Shown: positions 35,700-47,482, counted from the stretch's first letter. The stretch is 64,000 bases of DNA from Eucommia ulmoides (GCA_016647705.1 CM028326.1:30548446-30612445), one strand, 5' to 3'. The notes: a model not told the origin generated them from the sequence alone. Made by a program: numbers and translations.

Positions 35700-36416
35700 T
35701 TAGTCCATGAGAATAGGCTTAGGTTGGAAACTTGGAATATAGGAATGCTGATGGGTAAGACTTGAGAATTGGTGGAAGTGACGTGTAAGATGAGGATTAA
35801 TATTCTATGCTTGCAGGAAATTAAGTGGGTTGGAGGGAGGTCTAGAAAAATTGAGAGTACGGGACATAAATTATGGTATACGGGAAAGGACAAACATAGT
35901 AATGAGATGGGCATCATGGTAGATAGGGATTTAAAGGATAATGTTGTTGATATTAGGAGAATTGGCGATATGATTATGGTTATAAAGCTGGTGATTGGTG
36001 GGGAGGTGATTAACGTTATTAGTGTGTATGCTCCCCAAGTTGGGCTGTAAGAAAATGTTAGACTAGAATTTTGGGAGAAGATGGACAAAGTCGTTCAAAA
36101 TATACCTAACCAAGAAAAAATATTTATTGGGGGAGACTTGAATGAACATGTTGGGAAGGAAAGAGGGACTTTCGAGAAGAATGCAACGGGGATGATTTTA
36201 GATTTAGATATGGCGTATGATTTAGTTCTTCTAAATATATACTTCAGGAAAAGAGATGAACACCTTATCACATTTAAGATTGGTCAGAGGAATAACCATA
36301 TAGATTTTGTCCTTACTTGGGCGAGTGATCGTTTAATATGTAAGGACTGTAAAATCATACCCGGAGAGAGTATTGCTACCCAACATAGACTAATGGTAAC
36401 TGATCTCAAGTTTTAA
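35700..36416 (+). pseudogene. RTE endonuclease domain, interrupted
   Basis: An AP-endonuclease-like domain that nicks target DNA for target-primed reverse transcription. Visible motifs in order are LETWNIGML, INILCLQEIKWVGG (catalytic E), VINVISVYAPQ, KIFIGGDLNEHVGK (GDLN), NNHIDFVLTW (ID) and TQHRLMVTDL (final H). So all the main catalytic signatures survive, but a stop after YAPQVGL and other breaks split the frame. No start codon of an intact ORF can be named. Confidence 0.85.
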
Positions 36417-37019
36417 GGGTGGAAACAAGAATCTAAGATAAGTAGGCATGCAAGGATACGTTGGAGAGATCTAAGAGGTGAAAAAGATGGAGTTGTTTAA
36501 TGATAAAATTACCAATGATGAGTTATGAAAGAAACATGAGGATGTGAAAAAAATGTGGATTAATATGGAGAGTCGTATTAAAGAGATAAGAAGAGAAGTT
36601 TTAAGAGTTTATAGAGGAGGAGGACCATGATATAAAGAAATTTGGTGGTGGAATGAGGTCCAAAAAGCCGTTCGGGACAAGAAAATAGCTTATAAAGAAT
36701 GACAAAAATATCAAAGTCAGGAGAGTTTGGAGAAGTATACATATGCAAAAATGGAGGTGAGAAAAGTAATTAATGAATTAAAATTTAGGGCGTATGATAA
36801 TTTTTATCAAAAGTTAGATACAAAAGAGGGAGAGAGATATATATTTAAACTTTCTAGGCGATGGGAACGAATGACTAGAGATATGAAAGTGTCAGATGCA
36901 TCAAAGACATTGATGAAAAGGTATTGGTCAAAGATGATGAGATTATGGAACAATGGAGAAGTTATTTTTATAATTTATTTAATGAGAATGGCGTCAAGGA
37001 ATCTAGATTAGAATTGCCT

Positions 37020-37880
37020 AGTTTATCTTCAGATAAGATATATAGGTTTCATAGAAGAATTAGGGTTTCAGAACTTATAATAGCACTAAGGAAGATGCGA
37101 ATTGAAAAAGCAGTAGGGCTAGATGAAATCCCTATAGAGGTGTAAAAAAGTTTGGGAAATATTGGGATAAAGTGGTTGACTAAATTTTTCAATGACATTT
37201 TGAGGACTAAAAGAATGCTTGACGTTGGAGGAGGAGTATCTTAGTGCCCATCTATAAAAATAAAGGGGATGTTCAAAGTTACACGAACTATCGGGACACA
37301 AAACTTATGAGTCATACTATGAAACTTTGAGAGAGAGTGATAGAATATAGAATAAGATATGAAACGAGCATAGAAGAGGACCAATTTGGATTTATGCCCA
37401 ACCGATCAACCATTGAAGTTATCTATTTACTCAGGAGATTAATGGAAAAATATAGAGAAAAGAAGAGAGATGTACATATGGTATTTGTGGCCCTGAAAAA
37501 GGCTTATAATAGGGTACCTAAAGAAATTTTGTGGTGGGTGCTAGAAAAGAAACAGGTATTCCATGTGTACATCGAGGTAATTAAGGATATGTATGAAGGT
37601 ATAGTCACTAGTGTTCGGACAGGAGAAGGCGATACTTGTGCATTTCCTATTAATATAGGCTTACATCAATGATCATCTTTAAGTCCTTACCTCTTTGTTT
37701 TAGTAATGAATGAGCTTACAAAACACATTCAAGATATAGTACCTTAGAGTATATTGTTTGCGGATGACATCGTATTAGTGGACGAAAGTAGAATAGGTCT
37801 TAATACTAAGTTAGAAAGATAAAGAGAAGCGTTAGAGTCTAAATGTTTGATGGTTCGCAGAAGTAAGATGGAATATATGT
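37020..37880 (+). pseudogene. RTE reverse transcriptase domain, interrupted
   Basis: KAVGLDEIPIEV, EEDQFGFMPNRSTIEVIYLL, KKAYNRVPKEILWWVL (family motif usually K.AYDRVPR) and SILFADDIVLVDESR (catalytic FADD) give a clear RTE RT. The frame is broken by stops and frameshifts (for example after NIGLHQ and before SILFADD). The catalytic FADD pair is retained, while the first catalytic Asp region reads AYN rather than AYD. Confidence 0.88.
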
Positions 37881-38282
37881 ATTGCAATTTTAGTAATGCC
37901 CGAAGAGACGGTAGTGCGATCAAAATTGGAGACGAGGAGGTGCTGAAGGTTGATCGTTTTTTATATTAAGGTTCAATGATTCAGAGTAATGGTAAAATCG
38001 AGAAGGATATTATGCATAGAATCAAGACAGATTGGTTAAAGCGGAGAAGTGTAGTTGGGGTGATTTGTGATCGTAGGATTCCGTTGAAACTTAAAGGAAA
38101 CATCTATAAAACTACTATAAGACCAACGCTTCTTTATGGTTCAGAATGCTGGAGAATAAAAATGAATCATGTCTAGAAAATTGAGGTGACAAAAATGAGG
38201 ATGTTGCGGTGGATGAGTGGGAAGACAAGAATAGATAAAATTAAGAATGAAGCTATTAGAGAGAATTTAGGAATAACTCCCA
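37881..38282 (+). pseudogene. RTE C-terminal region, part before the insert
   Basis: RIKTDWLKRRSVVGVICDRR, KGNIYKTTIRPTLLYGSECW and MRMLRWMSGKTRIDKIKNEA are the conserved post-RT region of plant RTE LINEs. The last codons before the insert read ...LGITP. Confidence 0.85.
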
Positions 38283-39164
38283 TGTCACACCCTACCCCGG
38301 GCACCCGTGACCCGAGGTCGGGCGTGACGTCGACCTGACGTCACCAGACTAATCCACAAGTAACTAATCAGACATATATACATATACACTCGCGTTACTG
38401 TAAAATATATATACCTGTCCCGAATATCCACAACCAAATTTACAAAAATACCTGAACCTTTCACGGTTCACATCCGACCGACTCACCTCCAACACGACAC
38501 TATCTCCGGACTCTCTCTAGTGCCAATAGAGGACCATCTCCTAGCTGCGATACCTGAAACTAATTTTTTTTATCGGTGTACTGTCTTCATAATAAAAACG
38601 TTTTGTATGGATCAAGTATAGGAATTTAAATACCACAGTTCAAAACCAATAAATAATAAACACCATGTTTTGAAATATAATATAACATAATTTTGTACCC
38701 GGTTCTACTGCCACCAATGAAATGAAATAATATAGCAATAATACCGTATATCATAATTAGAACCAATTTTCAATTGCCACCACTGTAAAGAAATACTGTA
38801 TTTAAACCACCCAATTCCAATAGAATATAATAAACACATACCACACGGAAAACTCCTTTTTCCTGTCACCACAGAAATAAACTCATATATTTATAACATT
38901 CCAACCAAATAGTAAAATTCCACCAGAATACTATATCTAACCAAATAGTATAAAGTAACCGAAATAATAGATACACCAATATATATGGATACACCAATCC
39001 AGTGTAAAGTAATATATAAAAATTTATCCATCCAGTTTGCCTTATACGACAAAACACCACACCATCCTCTGACTAGCCATAGGATCGTTTTAACCTCACG
39101 ATTGGAAGTTGCAATGGTACCGTACCACCTGTAGGATTTGCCTTCCTAACGGGTCATAAACAAT

Positions 39165-39365
39165 GCTCTGCCGGACTTTACCTAGCAGGTAAACAATGCT
39201 TTGCCGGACTTTGCCTAGCAGGTGAACAACGCTCTGCCGGACTATACCTAGCAGGTGAACAACGCTTTACCAGACTATACCTAGCAGGTGAACAACGCTC
39301 TGCTGGACTATGCCTAGTAGGTGAATAACGCTCTGCCGGACTATGCCTAATAGATGAATACTATA
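39165..39365. repeat. Minisatellite, about 33 bp x 6
   Basis: The unit is near GAACAACGCTCTGCCGGACTATACCTAGCAGGT, shown here only in pieces such as CTCTGCCGGACT and CCTAGCAGGTGAA. It sits at the same place in the LTR as different arrays in the two other family members. Confidence 0.88.
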
Positions 39366-40542
39366 GCGTAGTCGGACCAAACACCAATTTCCATCTCAAA
39401 ACCAAACGACTTTTTCTACAATCAATTTCCACCCCTTTTGAAATCATCTAGATTCAACAATTCATTTTCCACCCCTTTTAAAACGAACGTAATCCACAAA
39501 ATATTTTTAATTTCCACCAACACCCAAAACCGCTTGATCCATAGAAGTTGCAAATTCGTCCATTTTTAAATAAACACATTTTTTCATAATTTATACGAAA
39601 ATAGATTTTTAAAATTTACTAGAAGACAGTACACTCACCTCGATATCTACTCTGCAAAATTACTACCGACTACACTCTATCGAGACTCCGGTACATGCGA
39701 ACCTAATAGTGATAGGGTCTAAATTAACAATCTATTTTAAAATAACCTAATCATGCAATGCAGGTCCTAAGTTTCACAATTTTTCCGTCCCCTCATTTTA
39801 TTTATGAAAATTATTATTCGATTAATTTCGCTCCGTTACAAATTATTGTATAAAATTTATTCATGTGAATGGTCTCAGTATTTATTATCGCCATTTCGAC
39901 ATTTTTGATACTAGTAGGTAAATTTAACAAAAATTAGAAATCAGTTGAAATGTTACCCTTTTACAGATTGTTGATGTTCTATAAAGTTTCTGATTCTGGC
40001 TCATCGCCACTGCCATCGCCTTACCACCACGGCGACACAACTCATTTCTTTTCTCAACTTTGCACACTGACTCGCCACCGCCTCAGCCATATGCCCATCA
40101 CCGCGGCGAACATCACATTAACTCAGCTTCTGCTTCAATTCTGCGTCTCATCGCTTCGGTGATACTTCCACCGCCGTGGCGAACCATAGTCTTCTTCGTT
40201 ATGCTTCAGTTTTGCTCCCAACCAACAACCTCTCCCTCTATTCTTACCAGCTCCGACGACCTCACAAGACACTTCCCGATCAACAACCACCACCCACCAT
40301 AGTTCAACCGACGATTACCCAACCCACATGCACATCGAATCAAAACACACACATACGTACACACACGAACCGTCCCTGACGATCGACGACCATTCACCGT
40401 CGCACATTGGAACACACCCACCCACATGCACAGTAAGGACTCAACGACTGATCATATACATATACCCACACAACAATCATGCCTACCCACACTCCGATCA
40501 CCCACACACATACGAGAAATACACACAGGAACAGTAACGGTA

Positions 40543-40562
40543 ACACACACACACACACACAC
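40543..40562. repeat. (CA)n microsatellite
   Basis: About ten CA pairs within a CA-rich stretch 40340-40620. The cysteine/valine-rich minus-strand frame there is an artefact. Confidence 0.9.
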
Positions 40563-40920
40563 AATGTTGGCACAAAACAGAAAAATAGAGCACTCTTACA
40601 CATATACCCAGCCAAGTCCTGAACAAACCCTTTACACACGAAATGACACACAAAACGGAGACCACACTGCTCGCTGGAGAACTCACCACCACCGGCAATC
40701 ACGAAAATCGACGGCCGCCCTCCAATCCTCTTTCTATCTTTCTCTAGATTTTTCTGGATTTTTCTCTTTCTGAATTTGATCTTCTGATAGATTTTGGATC
40801 ATGATAGCTTGAATGGATCCATTTATATGCATGATTTGAGTGGTAAGGGATGATCTTAGCTTGCTATGTCGCCCACGTCCGATCTCTCCGCTCCGATTGA
40901 ACTCTCGGCACACAGACACA

Positions 40921-40960
<40 letters not shown>

Positions 40961-41051
40961 TCTGATTGGTTACTTATGGATTGGTCTGGTGATGTCAGGT
41001 CGACGTTACGCCCGACCTTTGGTGAGGGGGTGCTCGAGGTGGGGTGTGACA

Positions 41052-41331
41052 ACCCATCGAAGAGAAAATTAGAGAAAATAATTTACAATGGTTTGGGCAT
41101 GTATATAGAAGATCCATAAAAGCACCAGTGTAAAAATGTGATTTAGTTTAAGTTCAGGGGAATATTAGAGGGAGAGCTAGACCTAAGAAGACATTGGACG
41201 AAACTATTAGAAATGATTTGGTGAAATCAAACCTGACGGAGGGAATGACCATTGATCAATCTCTATGGCGTAAATGAATTTATGTAGCTAACCTTACATA
41301 AGTGAGAGAAAGACTTAATTATTGTTGTTTA
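41052..41331 (+). pseudogene. RTE LINE C-terminal end, part after the insert
   Basis: PIEEKIRENNLQWFGHVYRR and RGRARPKKTLDETIRNDLVK match the end of plant RTE proteins (family form 'RWFGHV.RRP', 'GRGRPK.TW.E'). One stop is visible inside (after SIKAPV). The natural end is near VANLT. Confidence 0.85.
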
Positions 41332-43136
41332 TTTGCTCCAATGTGAAATTAAAAAATGAAAATTGACCTAAGTACGATTAGTATTTAAAATTGAATATTG
41401 GGGTCAAATGTGTTAATCGAGAAAATAAATCGGTTAACGAAATTAAAACATTGAAGTTTGGAGATGAAATAAGTTGAAAATGAGAGAATCCAACAATGAT
41501 CGGTCAACCTAAGGGAAAATGATCGGTCAAGCGAATGGCGTAGGGCTAGAAAAGGATAACTCTCTAAATCAATCGGTTAACCGATCAAGAGAGATCAGTT
41601 AACCCACAGAAGTAGATCGGTCAACCGACCAGGGCTCGATTTTGGCTTAGAAATCAATCTTGAATCGATCGGTCAACCGACCCTTGGGGGTTCGGTCAAC
41701 CGATTACCCTTTAAGGGCTGACCTAGCTTACATGTTGTATTGATCGGTCAACCCCTGGTTTGGAGGTCAGTCAACTGACTGTTTAGTTGAGATTTCAAGG
41801 ATTTTAAGGATCTGTTCAATACTAGCCGTTTTTGGCATATCTGATTGAGATATTTTGGGGATTTGAATAGATTTAAGATATAATACATCTATTTTGATAT
41901 CCCTATAGATATGGTACAAATAATTAAAGTGTTTCTCAACTTGGTTCATTGATTACTTCTTATATTTGCGTTTGTGATTGAGAAATAATTTGTGGACTTA
42001 ATTGAAAGATTTAAAAGCCAAACTTTAAGTGAATTATATCAGGATTGAATGGTTATGATATATGGGGTCTATTGGTGCACTTTAATGTCATATCTTGTAG
42101 AAATTAGCCGTTAGAGGGCTTATTTAAAATAAACTTAAATAGACCTGCGAATTTCATATCATAATTCACTATGTAATCAAGAACTATAGAAGTTCCTGAG
42201 CTTTCTAAGAGTTATTATTCTGAGATTTTTTCAAGAGATTAGTTGTGAGATTATTGTGTGAGAAGTTCTTGAGATAAAATGCTGATTGTTTTGGCGTCAC
42301 CAATTTGAGCTGTCTAACAATTCAATCTATATTCTGTTGGTGATTTTCTTAGTGAGATATTTTCAAGTTATTGAGCTTATTTTTTATTTCATATTATTAT
42401 TGATTTCGTAGTTGAAAGATCGTAGTAAAATCATTTTCAAACTCTAAGAGCATAAAAATTATTTTTAAAATGATTTTTGTGATTATCTGATTACGTGCTT
42501 AATTTTGTGCTACCTACACATATTATAATCAGATATTGAATTCCTCACTTGAATTCTATCACTACTAAATTTTAGAACATTAATTGATTTTAATTGTGTT
42601 GAGGTGGTAGAAGCTCCGAGTGTGAAAAAACTCATTATTTTTGTAATTGGTGAGTTTGTGCGGATTAGATACAGTTGGGATGTATTTAGTTAGGGTAACT
42701 TGGGTTTCAATTTTTTTTGGAAAAAATATTGAGGTTTGATATTTACCTAGAGTATAAAAATGTTAGGTTATTCTTTTCCCTTAGAAAAAATTAGGTGTGA
42801 ATTCTTTCTGAATAAAGTTCAATTTTGAGTGAATTGTAAATGTTCAATCTTTACTTGGAAAAATGATACTTGGAGTGTTTGTAAGGTTTGATTCTCAATC
42901 TAGTAAAATAATTAGGTTGTAATTCTTCCTGTAATAGAATTAGGTTAGTTTTAAGCCTGCAAAAAGATAATGTTCTTCCTTAGCATGTGAAAAGAGAATT
43001 GTAAAAGTTGATTTTGACCTTGTGAAAAGAATCATTATGGGGGTTTGTTCCTAGCTTTAAAGGAATCTTGGTTTTTAGTGGGTACAAATCTCGATGGAGC
43101 TCAGGGGACTAGATTAGGTAAGGCTATCTTGCTGAA
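41332..43136 (+). repeat. Main part of the SIRE-like LTR with ATCGGTTAACCGAT-type palindromes
   Basis: About ten copies of an ATCGGTCAACCGAT-like box lie between 41405 and 41785. One is the perfect palindrome ATCGGTTAACCGAT (near 41572). The rest of the stretch is T-rich LTR sequence with no gene. A TATA-like GGGCTTATTTAAAATAAAC occurs near 42116. Confidence 0.7.
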
Positions 43137-44678
43137 TGATAGGTGTGATCTACCTACATATTTCTAAACCGGTTATGTTAGTTTTAGAGTATTTTTATAG
43201 TATATTTATTATGTTTTAATTAATTTTTATTCTTTTTGTATAAATCAGGTGCTTGGGTGAAAATGTATGAAATTGGAGTGCAAATGATCAATTCGGACCA
43301 AAAACGGTCGGAGAACGGTGGAAAAACAAGCAAGGAGACAAGATTTTGAAAAGAAGCCCACCGCCTCAGCGGTGAAACTACAGAATGGTCCTTAATCCAC
43401 CGCCTTCTTCACCTCCTAGGCGATCAGCCAACTAATCTACTCACCGTCGCAGCGATGACGCTATGCACAGTTTAGATATTTTTGAGATATTTAGCCTATA
43501 TAATCCCCTCTCATCTTTCATTTTTGGTTCTCTCTTGGCATGCTACCACCCTTAGAACATATCTAGGGTGAGGTAGAGGAGTTTTAGAGGGAGAGCTCAC
43601 ATCCTGAGGGAGAGGAAGACGGCAAAGCGATCGTTGAACGTTCTTAGCGGCCAAACTTCGGACGAGGCTAAGTTCTTCGATTTTTTTCCCTTATTTCTTT
43701 AACTTAGGATTTTGTGAGCATGTTTAGCTTGTGCTTTCTTGTAAATACGGTTATGGTTGTTAGTTAAACATGGATTGTATATGTATTAATAATATATTTA
43801 TAAATATGTGATTCGTATGATTTCGGTGTTGCGTTTATATTTGTTCTTCGTAGTTTGATAGTGTTTGCCGTATTGTTTGTTTATTATGCTTAGAATGATA
43901 TTCGAAGAATACGGAGTTTGACACTCGGAAGAGGTAATCCTGAATTCGGACTAGGGTAAACGAATGCCACGATCCAATAACCCGTGAGGGAGTTGGATTG
44001 TGTGCAATCGATGACGTTGGGGCAAGGCTCACGTGACCTAGGGTCGTTAAGACGTTGAGGGGGACTTATTCATTGACTCAAAGTCGCGTATTTCCTCGTC
44101 TTACACTTGGAAGAGGTGACGGGAGAGTTTACGAACTAAGATTGTCGATAGGGTAAACACAACGCGACGATCCAGTAACCCGGTTGGGAGTTAGATTGTG
44201 TGCAATCAATGATGTTGGGGCGAGACTCACGTGACCTAGGGTCGTTAAGACATTGAGGGAGACTTTTTCGTTGACACAAAGTCATGTATTCTCCCATCTT
44301 ACACTCGGGAGAGGTGGCGGGGGAGTTTACGAATTGAGATCGTCAAATAGGTCAAACACCGTAAACGTAAGTCAATTGAGATCGAACACGTATTTGTAAA
44401 CCGAGTTAATCTTTAGACACTTCTTTCCCCTAAAACATCTCATTATATTAGTATAGTTAATTTAAGTTATATATATTAGTATTAGTATTAATTAATTAAA
44501 TATATTTGTTTTTAACCTAGATAAAGTTAGGTCATGATAAACACGGTACTCGATAATAACGACAACCAATCCCCGTTGATATGATACCTGATCTTAAAGA
44601 TCACATTATACTAAAATTTTGACCTTGTACACTTGCGAGTAGTCAATACGCGAACGTGTAACAAACGTGCCCCGTACA
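43137..44678 (+). mobile_element. Family X solo LTR, copy 2
   Basis: 1,542 bp from TGATAGGTGTGATCTACC to CCCCGTACA, with a perfect 5-bp target-site duplication CTGAA at 43132-43136 and 44679-44683. It is collinear with 27402-29014 in reverse. The shared middle has two copies of an 'ACGTTGGGGC.AGGCTCACGTGACCTAGGGTCGTTAAGAC' block (about 44006-44052 and 44211-44252). The palindrome boxes are strongly decayed here. Confidence 0.9.
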
Positions 44679-44824
44679 CTGAACCAGGATATATTGTGGT
44701 GTTATACCTTGTTTATTTTATTTATTTTTGTCTGGGTGTGCACTCAGTTTAAACACTTATTCGCTGCATAATAAGATAATAATTAATTTAAGATGAAATT
44801 GATTATTTGATTAATTAAGTTAGT

Positions 44825-44846
44825 TTTTTTTTTTTTTTTTTTTTTT
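44825..44846. repeat. Poly-T tract at the presumed right edge of the SIRE-like LTR
   Basis: About 22 T. It may be the end of the LTR block or an unrelated small insertion. Confidence 0.6.
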
Positions 44847-44849
44847 ACA

Positions 44850-46690
44850 TGCGTCGAATCAAAAGCGAAGCACGCATCAAAGAGACCACTAAGCAGTAAA
44901 AAGGAAAAAAAAAATTCATTAAGGAGGGAGGAAAGAAGGGGTTCACAAAAAGCAGAAAAAAAATATAAAAAAATATAGGAGTTTGTTGTCCCTCTTATCC
45001 TCTCTCATCTCTCGTCCTCTTCATTCTCCAGAATAGCGACCTCGAGACCTCTTCTTCTCCCTCTTGGCTAAGGAGTTCGAAGAACTTCCCTTGGTGGAAG
45101 ACGACCATCACCAGAGGGAGAGGAGTGCCAACCCATGTTGCTACATGCCTAGAGCATCGTGTCTTTGAGCTTGGTAATTCTATCTTCCAAACTATCAGTG
45201 TCTGGTTTCGGAACCTCTTCCCTCATCCTCCTCGCCACCTTTTCCATCACCGCACGACAGAGTGCCTCCATACGAAGTGCTAGTTCCAACATGTCTATTC
45301 AATCGTCCAATTCATACAGCCTCACCTGGAAACGAACCTTCTCCTCAACGCTCTCTGTACAGAATGCAACCAACTCCCGTTCTAGCTCTAATTTCTAGAT
45401 GGACATGTGGAAAACTAGTTGTCCATGACGGTAACTGTCGACCAAACGATGTTGATGTGGGCAACCTCTCCGGCATTTGTGGTAAGAAGGTGGATGACGA
45501 CATAGGCCTCATCTACCCTGGATCGTTGAAGGGTGACGAGGTAATGGGTCTTCTCGACAACGTGCAAACCTACTCTAGACATTCTTTGAAGTAGAAAAGA
45601 AAAGATGCAAAAGATGATGAAACAAGGGATGAAATTAACCTAGCAGACCCCCAATATTTATAGAATGAAAGGGCGCCAAATGAAATTCCTCCCTAAGCGT
45701 CCGACTGGTTGAACTGAATGAAATGATGACTCATGAAAGCGGACCGACGTGAATAACCTGCTGAGGAAATCGCACAGACCATTATTGGGATATTCGTGGA
45801 AAGTTATGCAATTGTCGTAAATGATTCACCGGACCTAGAGAGGGATGGACCTGCCCTCTAAAACCTACTTTGGCGGCCTCGTGCTCCCAAAAGTCAGACG
45901 TTCTTCCCAAAAAATGTCCACCTTGTCTAATTAATTAATTAAGGAGAAGACGAGGCCTCATTCGCCTGTTTTGACGAAGCAATAGAAGCTCTCCATTTCG
46001 TCCCAGGTCACCACTTGATGGGGCAGGGTCACGAACCGGTGTCTCCCTCGAGGGACTGAGTTGCAAAGGAGCATGGGAACTCTCAGCGAAGTGGGGTGCC
46101 CTCATTTCTGAGGGTCTCACCCCTGATGGCACATGGACATCTTGGGCCCTTTGGAGGATGCAACAGATCTGGTGTAACTTTTATTGAACCAACCGAAGCT
46201 CTGCATGATATTTCTCTCTCATGGAATAGGTGAGACTCGTCGGCGTCGGAGGCACGGAAGTCTTGAAACTCCTCTTGCATAAGAAGGTGTGCCTGGATAC
46301 TCCCTCGCGTGGGCCTCAACTTGTCTCCTCAACTCCACCTCATTGTGGTGACAAAAGCACATAAAATCTACCTCATGAAGAAGTTGAACAACGTGAGATA
46401 CAACAAGCCCGTTAACCACGTGTGGGTCAACTCTCCGTAAAGATTCCATGTCATGAGGCATGAGAATTGAACGACAGAAATCTAGAGCGTTGGAGGAATC
46501 TCCATAAATGGTGGAATCCAACATCAGTTCGGTGTTCCTCACCTCCTAGGTAGGGGGTACCTCTGACGGAGGAATCACTACAGGTAACAAATTCAACGGA
46601 GTACCACTCTCGCGATGGTTGGTCCTCCTACCCTCAGCGTACAGACGATACAAGAGGATCTAAAACTCTTATTTTTGGTTTCTCCATTCA
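44850..46690 (-). pseudogene. Antisense coding-like block of the Tat fossil (second)
   Basis: Minus strand: a possible ATG near 46689 (MEKPKIRVLDPL), then RNTELMLDSTIYGDSSNALD and VVSHVVQLLHEVDFMCF (46219-46542), and a heptad-rich region near 45100-45400 (ALRMEALCRAVMEKVARRMR). It resembles the middle and C-terminal part of the antisense proteins of Tat elements, as does the block at 33486-35270. Whether the two blocks are one split locus or two is not clear. Broken fossil. Function unknown. Confidence 0.5.
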
Positions 46691-46857
46691 ATCTTTTTCA
46701 AGAGGGAAATGAATATGAGATATCCATAAATTCACTTATGAAAAAGGGGAATAGTCATTGAAAAGCGCTCCAAAGAAGGATAGTACAAAGCTAAAGACAG
46801 GTGTTACCATGAGAAAGCTTGTGCCATAAGACTCCTTGGACACTGCCTAGCATAGGA

Positions 46858-46871
46858 GTATGGGGGGCTAT
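46858..46871 (+). other. Polypurine tract of the Tat fossil
   Basis: AGTATGGGGGGCTAT lies directly before the 3' LTR start TGATGGTGGTGAAT. Confidence 0.75.
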
Positions 46872-47482
46872 TGATGGTGGTGAATTTGGCCTTGGACCGC
46901 CCAATCTGAAAGTCTAGAAAACCTACTGAAAAAGTTTGAGCTGCGCCTATCTTGGACCCAAGCCGATCACCTTCAGTGGGCCAAATCCTCGGGGGAAGAG
47001 AAACGCCCTTGGAGAAACTTGGGGCCCATCCACGACGAGGGTCGAGTCTGCGAATTATACCCGAAGTACGACGCTAATTGCCAAGGGATGAGTCTCTACT
47101 AAATCAACATACAATATTTGTCTGGTGTGGAGGACGCACAAATAACAAAGCAATCATTACGCCATAACCGATTTGGTGATGAGACACTCAATTCTGTCTC
47201 CAGAGCCAGCTAGGAACCCGTATAAATACTCTGGTAAGACATGGGCTCAGGTATGTAATGTTATGTTTTGAAATGCAACCTTACACAAGATCATACTGTG
47301 TTTAGCAAAGACATTCATGTTTATATTTTTCTCCAAAGTATATTTACTCTCGCGCCGGAGGTTCTTTGCGGGGATTAACCCTTGGTGTTAAGGATTTGTG
47401 CAGGAATCCTTCTAGAGGAAGCATAACGAAGTCAATCAAGGACAAACTTATACATTTATTGTGTTACCATTTTCCAGTAGCA
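46872..47482 (+). repeat. 3' LTR of the Tat fossil
   Basis: 611 bp, collinear with 21538-22128. It ends CCAGTAGCA. Confidence 0.88.

Larger units (their letters stand above)
38283..41051. mobile_element. LTR-like insert with about 97-bp inverted ends
   Basis: 2,769 bp. Both ends carry the 3' end signature of the Del/Tekay LTR family in opposite orientations: TGTCACACCC... at the left and ...GGGGTGTGACA at the right. The two ends are about 85% identical as inverted repeats over about 97 bp (38283-38380, 40954-41051). Flanking 5-bp copies are TCCCA (38278-38282) and ACCCA (41052-41056), one mismatch, and removing the insert restores the LINE words LGITP|IEEKI. The body reads collinear with the Del/Tekay LTR on the minus strand as far as about 39660. 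It holds no coding part. Fossil, age unknown. Confidence 0.8.
35547..41331 (+). mobile_element. RTE-clade LINE, split by an insert at 38283-41051
   Basis: The net length of about 3.0 kb matches plant RTE elements. Possible imperfect target duplication: ACTCCTAATGT before 35547 and GCTCCAATGT after 41331. The order is endonuclease, RT, and a C-terminal domain ending QWFGHVYRRSIKAPV and SLWRKWIYVANLT, typical of plant RTE. The 3' end is short TTATTGTTGTTT repeats rather than a long poly-A. It is non-functional: the frame is interrupted by stops and frameshifts (for example separate open pieces at 35769-36050, 36081-36416, 36727-37011, 37337-37672 and 37976-38176). Confidence 0.85.
35333..44848 (+). 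mobile_element. SIRE-like Copia LTR (probably solo), split by later insertions
   Basis: It starts TGTTGATCCCAAGGTTTTGATG, which I recall as the start of SIRE/Maximus-type Copia LTRs. Around 35500 and 41340-43136 the sequence is long, non-coding and LTR-like. It resumes at 44684 and fades at a poly-T near 44825-44848. It holds an RTE LINE, an inverted-end insert and family X copy 2. The net length is about 2.2 kb. No pol is present. The right edge and the target-site duplication are unresolved. Age unknown. Confidence 0.6.
21538..47482 (+). mobile_element. Tat-lineage Ty3/Gypsy fossil with nested insertions
   Basis: The LTRs are 21538-22128 and 46872-47482 and begin TGATG.TGGTGAAT. The primer site TGGCGCCGTCTATGG is at 22134-22148 and the purine tract GTATGGGGGGCTAT lies before the 3' LTR. 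The order inside is gag, protease, RT, RNase H, an integrase C-terminal piece, a minisatellite-like 3' region, and two antisense coding-like blocks, which is the Tat plan. About 15 kb of the span is later insertions (27332-32817 and 35333 to about 44848), which leaves about 11 kb of element. The LTRs differ by well over 15% with length changes, so this is the oldest dated element here. It is broken in many places. I could not identify a target-site duplication. Confidence 0.9.

Noticed and set aside
40394-40702. Cysteine/valine-rich minus-strand frames (possible small secreted peptides)
   Set aside because: They arise from (CA)n repeats read as CV. No signal peptide plus mature structure independent of the repeat.
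45159-45594. Plus-strand frames near 45159-45594
   Set aside because: Shadow of the antisense coiled-coil block of the Tat element.
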